In this document: positions 6,523 to 9,654 of the stretch, one piece after another
How positions within the stretch are numbered: the stretch's first letter is position 1
Layout of the letters: each line of letters opens with the position of its first letter
Assembly: GCA_021734825.1 (NCBI GenBank)
Contig: JAIPIE010000030.1
Location: 1-9,654 of the forward strand
Direction of reading: 5' to 3'
From: Patescibacteria group bacterium
GTDB taxonomy: Bacteria; Patescibacteriota; Patescibacteriia; Patescibacteriales; UBA12465
DNA: 9,654 bases
Translations under genes and position numbers: made by a program
Notes under the pieces: generated by a model
Seen by the model: the letters and a program-made list of their open reading frames with translations, nothing else
Database searches by the model: none
What the model was told of the DNA's origin: nothing

Positions 6523-7431
6523 ATGTCTAATCTTTATACTTATAGTGCTGTTAATAAGCGAAAAACCTGGTTTTTGATGACCGGGTTTTTCTTCTTTATT
6601 ATCATCGTCGGCTATGTTTTTGCCGAGGCGATGAATGCTCCTGAAATTTTACCTATTGCCGTCGTCTTAAGCATCGTTATGGCTTTTGTTAGTTATTGGT
6701 ATAGCGATAAGATTGTGCTCTCAATGTCTAAGGCGAAGGAGGTTGATAAGGACAATGGACGTGAGCTCTATCGCTTGGTAGAAAATCTTTGTATTGCGGC
6801 TGGATTGCCTTTGCCTAAGATTTATATTATTGAAGACGCTTCACCTAATGCTTTTGCCACTGGTCGTGATCCTGAACATGCGGTCATTGCTGTTACCTCT
6901 GGTATCTTAGGTAAATTAGAAAAAGCAGAATTAGAGGGTGTAATTGCTCACGAGCTTTCTCACATTGGTAATCGCGATATTCTTATTTCCACCATTGCTA
7001 CTGTGTTGGTTGGTATTGTAGTTTTGTTGGCTGATTGGTTTCGCCACTGGTCTATTTTTGGCGGGCGTAGTCGTAGTAATGATAATAATAACGGTCAGAT
7101 AGGTTTAATCATCACTATTGTTGCCGTTGTCTTGGCAATTTTAGCGCCAGTGTTTGCGCAGTTATTAAATATGGCGGTTTCTCGAAAGAGAGAATTTGCC
7201 GCTGACGCCGACGCCGCTCTTTTAACTCGCCATCCTGAAGGGCTGGCTCGAGCCTTAGAAAAAATTAGTTATAATCAACCTTCTTTAAAGACAGTGAATC
7301 GGGCAACCGCACATATGTTTATCGTTTCGCCTTTGCAAGGAAAAAAAACTGGAGGCTCAGTTTCTTGGTTTGCTAAGTTATGGATGACACATCCACCGGT
7401 GGAAGAGAGAATCGCGAAGTTAAGAGGATGA
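6523..7431 (+). CDS. htpX: HtpX-type membrane zinc metalloprotease
   Basis: HtpX (family M48) degrades damaged or misfolded membrane proteins on the cytoplasmic side. The 302 residues contain hydrophobic spans at about 14-34, 41-60, 155-172 and 193-216. The zinc site HELSH is at 143-147 (ligands H143 and H147, catalytic E144), with the third ligand E224 in REFAADADAALL. The C-terminal THPPVEERIAKL is typical. A low-complexity loop (SRSNDNNNG, 183-191) lies between the third and fourth spans. The gene follows the slipin by 18 bp and is likely co-transcribed with lemA and slipin. It ends in TGA at the expected family C-terminus, so TGA is a stop codon here. Codons 13-23 encode a terminator-like hairpin. 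Confidence 0.96.
   Translation: MSNLYTYSAVNKRKTWFLMTGFFFFIIIVGYVFAEAMNAPEILPIAVVLSIVMAFVSYWYSDKIVLSMSKAKEVDKDNGRELYRLVENLCIAAGLPLPKIYIIEDASPNAFATGRDPEHAVIAVTSGILGKLEKAELEGVIAHELSHIGNRDILISTIATVLVGIVVLLADWFRHWSIFGGRSRSNDNNNGQIGLIITIVAVVLAILAPVFAQLLNMAVSRKREFAADADAALLTRHPEGLARALEKISYNQPSLKTVNRATAHMFIVSPLQGKKTGGSVSWFAKLWMTHPPVEERIAKLRG
6561..6590 (+). promoter_or_regulatory. Terminator/attenuator-like hairpin inside the start of htpX
   Basis: AAAAACCTGG (6561-6570) pairs with CCGGGTTTTT (6581-6590) over ten base pairs including one U-G wobble, around a 10-base loop. The stem ends in a run of five T, with more T-rich sequence after it. It lies about 38 bases after the ATG and has the form of an intrinsic terminator. 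It may reduce htpX transcription when ribosomes are not covering it, or it may be a by-product of Phe-rich (TTT) codons in the first membrane span. Confidence 0.4.
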
Positions 7432-7533
7432 TCAATTCAAAAAATATTAATTCAACAATTCAAAATTCAAAATTGAAAATTAAATAGTTATTGAATCTTG
7501 AATCTTAAATCTTGAATCTTGAATTATAAAATT
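7432..7533. repeat. AT-rich inverted and tandem heptad repeats between htpX and the NIF3 gene
   Basis: Four AATTCAA heptads (7434-7440, 7449-7455, 7457-7463, 7464-7470) are followed by five tandem heptads, TTGAATC with small variants (7491-7525). AATTCAA is the reverse complement of TTGAATT, so the two blocks can fold on each other into a long GC-poor hairpin. No gene-like frame is present apart from a 19-residue low-complexity frame overlapping the htpX stop. Possible roles are 3' end formation for htpX or a dispersed intergenic repeat. Confidence 0.75.
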
Positions 7534-8484
7534 ATGACTACACAAGAAATATATCAATTAGCGATTAATGAAGGAATCAAGCATGATTTGCGTGGAGAAG
7601 ATTATGTGCGGAAATCATTGCTTAAGGCTAAGCAGAAATATGAAGAAATGAACGAGAAAGAAAAGGCTTCTTTTGATCTTGAGTCTTTAACTAATCCCTA
7701 TTCCGATTCCCGAGTTTTAAATACTGATGGCAAAAAAGAAATTAAGAAAATTTTAGCCGGGATTGATATGGATGGCACGGAATTATTATATGCTGACAAA
7801 AGAGGAGATATTGATTTAGTCATTGCTCATCATCCCGAGGGAGAGGCTTTGGCTGACGTGTCAACGGTCATGCATTCACAAGCTCAAGTCTTAGCCCAGC
7901 ACGGCGTTCCGATTAATATTGCCGAATCGGTGATTCAGCCACGTATATCGGAGGTGTCACGCGGTGTTAGTCCAATTAATCATCAGCGCTCAGTGGATAT
8001 GGCCCGTATACTCGGTCTAGAGTTTATGTGTCTGCATACCCCGGCTGACAATATGTCCGCTCAATTTGTAATTAAAGCTATTGAAGAGAAGGGCGAAGAA
8101 TTAGAAACGGTTGCTGAGATGATGGACTTTCTTAAAACAATCCCCGAATATGCCGCTGCGGAAAAATTAAAGTCAGGTCCAAAGATTTTTGCGGGTGCAC
8201 CCGAACGTAGCTTGGGTAAAGTTGTCGTCACCGAATTTACCGGTGGTACTTCTGGTTCAAAAGATATTTACGAAAAAATGGCTCAATATGGCATCGGTAC
8301 AGTGATTGGTATGCATATGAGCGAAGAACATCGCAAAGAAGCTGAAAAATATCATATTAATGTGATTATTGCTGGGCATATGTCTTCTGATTCCTTGGGT
8401 ATGAATTTAATGCTGGATGAAATTGAAAAACAGGGAATAGAAGTTGTGCCAATCTCCGGATTGATTAGAGTAAAACGTTTTTAA
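7534..8484 (+). CDS. NIF3-family (GTP cyclohydrolase 1 type 2-like) metal-binding protein
   Basis: NIF3 proteins are conserved dimetal proteins of uncertain enzymatic role. The 316 residues show the family motifs in order: DLVIAHHPEG (94-103, metal-binding HH at 99-100), CLHTPADN (166-173), the Gly-rich FTGGTSGS (235-242), HMSEEH (261-266) and AGHMSSDS (280-287). The usual wDN.GL near the N-terminus appears changed to DSRVL (57-61 region), and about 55 residues of charged helix precede it, somewhat longer than in typical NIF3. The ATG at 7534 was chosen. An in-frame TTG at 7519 lies inside the tandem heptad repeat and is unlikely. No Shine-Dalgarno is visible. A strong terminator follows directly. 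Family assignment is by motif order; the true substrate is unknown. Confidence 0.8.
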   Translation: MTTQEIYQLAINEGIKHDLRGEDYVRKSLLKAKQKYEEMNEKEKASFDLESLTNPYSDSRVLNTDGKKEIKKILAGIDMDGTELLYADKRGDIDLVIAHHPEGEALADVSTVMHSQAQVLAQHGVPINIAESVIQPRISEVSRGVSPINHQRSVDMARILGLEFMCLHTPADNMSAQFVIKAIEEKGEELETVAEMMDFLKTIPEYAAAEKLKSGPKIFAGAPERSLGKVVVTEFTGGTSGSKDIYEKMAQYGIGTVIGMHMSEEHRKEAEKYHINVIIAGHMSSDSLGMNLMLDEIEKQGIEVVPISGLIRVKRF

Positions 8485-8490
8485 GAATTT

Positions 8491-8515
8491 AAAGCCCTGC
8501 TCTTGCAGGGTTTTC
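8491..8515 (+). terminator. Intrinsic terminator after the NIF3 gene
   Basis: AAAGCCCTGC (8491-8500) pairs with GCAGGGTTTT (8505-8514), ten pairs with one G-U wobble, around the tetraloop TCTT. The GC-rich stem ends in a T-run, and it starts 7 bp after the stop codon. This is the clearest terminator in the window and separates the NIF3 gene from ruvA. Confidence 0.9.
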
Positions 8516-8551
8516 TAGATAATAAGTCATCATCAAGCATTTTTGTCAAGA

Positions 8552-8580
8552 TTTAATTAAATTCTCAGATATATTATACT
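8552..8580 (+). promoter_or_regulatory. Putative ruvA promoter close to the start codon
   Basis: A -10-like TATACT at 8575-8580 lies only 8 bases before the ruvA ATG, with a weak -35-like TTTAAT at 8552-8557 (17-bp spacer). TTGTCA at 8543-8548 is a better -35 box but is too far away. Since a terminator closes the previous unit, ruvA needs a promoter here. Initiation at the usual distance would give a transcript with almost no leader. Confidence 0.4.
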
Positions 8581-8588
8581 AAAAGCAT

Positions 8589-9179
8589 ATGCTCGCATAC
8601 TTATGTGGTCAAGTTTTAGCAAAAAGTAGTAATTACCTAATATTAAAGGTAAATAATGTTGGCTATCAAATTTTTGTTGGCGAGTCTTTATTATCTTCCG
8701 TACAAAAAGGTGAGGAGCAAGAATTATACATTTCTCATCAGGTTCGTGAAGACGCTTCTGATCTCTATGGCTTTAAAACTGTGGAGGATCTATCCTTGTT
8801 TGAATTACTACTTTCAGTCTCAGGTGTTGGTCCAAAATCTGCGCTTGGTGTACTTTCAATCGCTTCGGCTGATGATATTTCCGAAGCGGTTATTCGCAAT
8901 GATGCTAGTTTATTAATGAAGGTTTCTGGTATTGGCAAAAAGACGGCGGAAAGAGTCGTCTTAGAACTAAAAAACAAAATTGCTAAGATTATCGGTGGTC
9001 GTAGTTTAAATAGCGACAGTGGTCTCTCAGCTAGTCTAGGTGACGAGTTGGACGCCCTGATGAGTCTTGGCTATTCTTTACCGGACGCTCGTTTAGCTCT
9101 TGATGGCTTAGACCCAGCTTTAGTTGACAGCGGTGATCGCGTGAAAGCGGCTTTAAAGAAATTAAGTAAGAAAATATAG
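8589..9179 (+). CDS. ruvA: Holliday junction DNA helicase subunit RuvA
   Basis: RuvA binds four-way DNA junctions as a tetramer and loads the RuvB motor for branch migration in recombination repair. The 196 residues cover all three domains. The N-terminal OB-fold runs to about 62, with a typical beginning (MLAYLCGQV) and the family-like YGF after ASDL (57-62). The two helix-hairpin-helix motifs are SVSGVGPKSALGVLS (76-90) and KVSGIGKKTAERVVLELK (111-128). The C-terminal RuvB-binding domain (about 150-196) has the usual DALMSLGYS. Length is normal. ruvB and ruvC are not in the window. proS follows after 32 bp without a terminator, so the two are probably co-transcribed. No Shine-Dalgarno is visible. 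Confidence 0.97.
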   Translation: MLAYLCGQVLAKSSNYLILKVNNVGYQIFVGESLLSSVQKGEEQELYISHQVREDASDLYGFKTVEDLSLFELLLSVSGVGPKSALGVLSIASADDISEAVIRNDASLLMKVSGIGKKTAERVVLELKNKIAKIIGGRSLNSDSGLSASLGDELDALMSLGYSLPDARLALDGLDPALVDSGDRVKAALKKLSKKI

Positions 9180-9191
9180 CTTTATATAAAG
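9180..9191. repeat. 12-bp palindrome between ruvA and proS
   Basis: CTTTATATAAAG is a perfect palindrome starting directly after the ruvA stop. It has no T-run and no GC-rich stem, so it is not a convincing terminator. It may be chance in AT-rich DNA. Confidence 0.35.
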
Positions 9192-9211
9192 ATTAAGTCT
9201 AGATTAATTAT

Positions 9212-9654
9212 ATGAAACAATCCCATTTATTTACCCGAACACTTAAAGAACTACCAAAAGATGAGACAAGCTATAATGCGCAAACTCTTTTGCGTGCTGG
9301 TTTTATTGATAAAGTTGCCGCTGGTGTCTATTCTTTCCTGCCTTTGGGTTGTTTAGTAATGGATAAGATCAGACAAATTATTAAAGAGGAAATGCTATCG
9401 GTTGGTGGACAAGAAGTAAGCATGCCCGCCTTTGCTCCTAAAGAAAATTGGGAGGCAACTGGACGTTGGGACGACTTGGATGTTTTATTTAAAATTTCTG
9501 CCTCTGATAAAAAAGAATATGCCTTAAACCCAACCCATGAAGAAGTGGTTACTCCTTTGGCAAAAAAGTTTATATATTCATATCGTGAATTACCTTTTTC
9601 TGTATTTCAAATACAGACTAAATTTCGCAACGAAAAAAGAGCCAAGGCTGGCTT
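9212..9654 (+). CDS. proS: Prolyl-tRNA synthetase, N-terminal part (cut by window end)
   Basis: This class II synthetase attaches proline to tRNA-Pro. About 147 residues are visible, beginning MKQSHLFTRTLKELPKDE and continuing with the motif 1 region (LLRAGFIDKVAAGVYSFLPLG, split here as residues 27-47). The substrate-binding NPTHEEVVTPLA then follows, and motif 2 begins as QTKFRNEKRAKAG at the window edge. This pattern is that of the bacterial-type N-terminus. Motif 2 has FRNEKRAKAG instead of the FRDEIRPRFG form of the E. coli type. Whether the editing insertion domain is present cannot be seen. The ATG at 9212 lies 32 bp after ruvA, and no Shine-Dalgarno is visible. Confidence 0.95.
   Translation, partial: MKQSHLFTRTLKELPKDETSYNAQTLLRAGFIDKVAAGVYSFLPLGCLVMDKIRQIIKEEMLSVGGQEVSMPAFAPKENWEATGRWDDLDVLFKISASDKKEYALNPTHEEVVTPLAKKFIYSYRELPFSVFQIQTKFRNEKRAKAG

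Noticed and set aside
7428..7487. A 19-residue frame whose ATG overlaps the htpX TGA stop (ATGA)
   Set aside because: It consists of the AATTCAA repeat read as low-complexity Asn/Ser/Lys/Ile codons and has no sign of being a protein.
7491..7525. CRISPR-like array
   Set aside because: The units are 7-bp tandem heptads with no spacers and no cas genes nearby; this is a simple tandem repeat.
7519..7533. TTG at 7519 as the start of the NIF3 gene
   Set aside because: It falls inside the tandem heptad repeat; the ATG at 7534 has the same ATT-ATG context as other starts here.

Overview
The window is a compact, AT-rich bacterial segment with every recognisable gene on the + strand. The standard-looking stop codons (including a TGA that ends htpX), a eukaryote-like (type 2) isoleucyl-tRNA synthetase, the near absence of Shine-Dalgarno sequences, short AT-only spacers and a LemA/stomatin/HtpX cluster together suggest a member of the Patescibacteria (Candidate Phyla Radiation), perhaps of the Parcubacteria type. 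This placement is inferred from gene style, not from a marker-gene tree.

Layout: 1-87 is the probable 3' end of an unidentified gene. 131-3046 is ileS. 3062-5051 is an accessory segment holding one gene (3133-4722) for an AlbA_2/Schlafen-domain plus GHKL-ATPase-like protein with C-terminal winged helices, followed by about 400 bp of non-coding DNA with palindromes and a terminator-like hairpin. The segment is bracketed by a perfect 15-bp direct repeat (3047-3061 and 5052-5066). 5131-7431 is a membrane quality-control cluster: lemA, a stomatin/slipin-type SPFH gene, and the membrane zinc protease htpX. 7534-8484 is a NIF3-family metal-binding protein, preceded by AT-only repeats and followed by a strong intrinsic terminator. 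8589-9179 is ruvA, and 9212-9654 is the 5' part of proS, cut by the window end.

How the parts work together: ileS, ruvA and proS are housekeeping genes (translation and Holliday-junction processing). lemA, slipin and htpX lie close together behind one good promoter (TAGACA, 17 bp, TGCTATAAT) and probably act together at the cytoplasmic membrane. The Schlafen-like gene differs from its neighbours in codon use (many ATA Ile and AGA/AGG Arg codons). Its segment appears to have been placed between ileS and the lemA promoter. Deleting one repeat copy with the segment would leave ileS about 80 bp from lemA with the promoter intact. I see no transposase, integrase, tRNA, rRNA or CRISPR array.

The most interesting points are the repeat-bracketed Schlafen-like cassette, the stomatin placed between LemA and HtpX, a terminator-like hairpin inside the first codons of htpX, and a T directly before the ATG in all eight starts, in a setting with almost no Shine-Dalgarno sequences.
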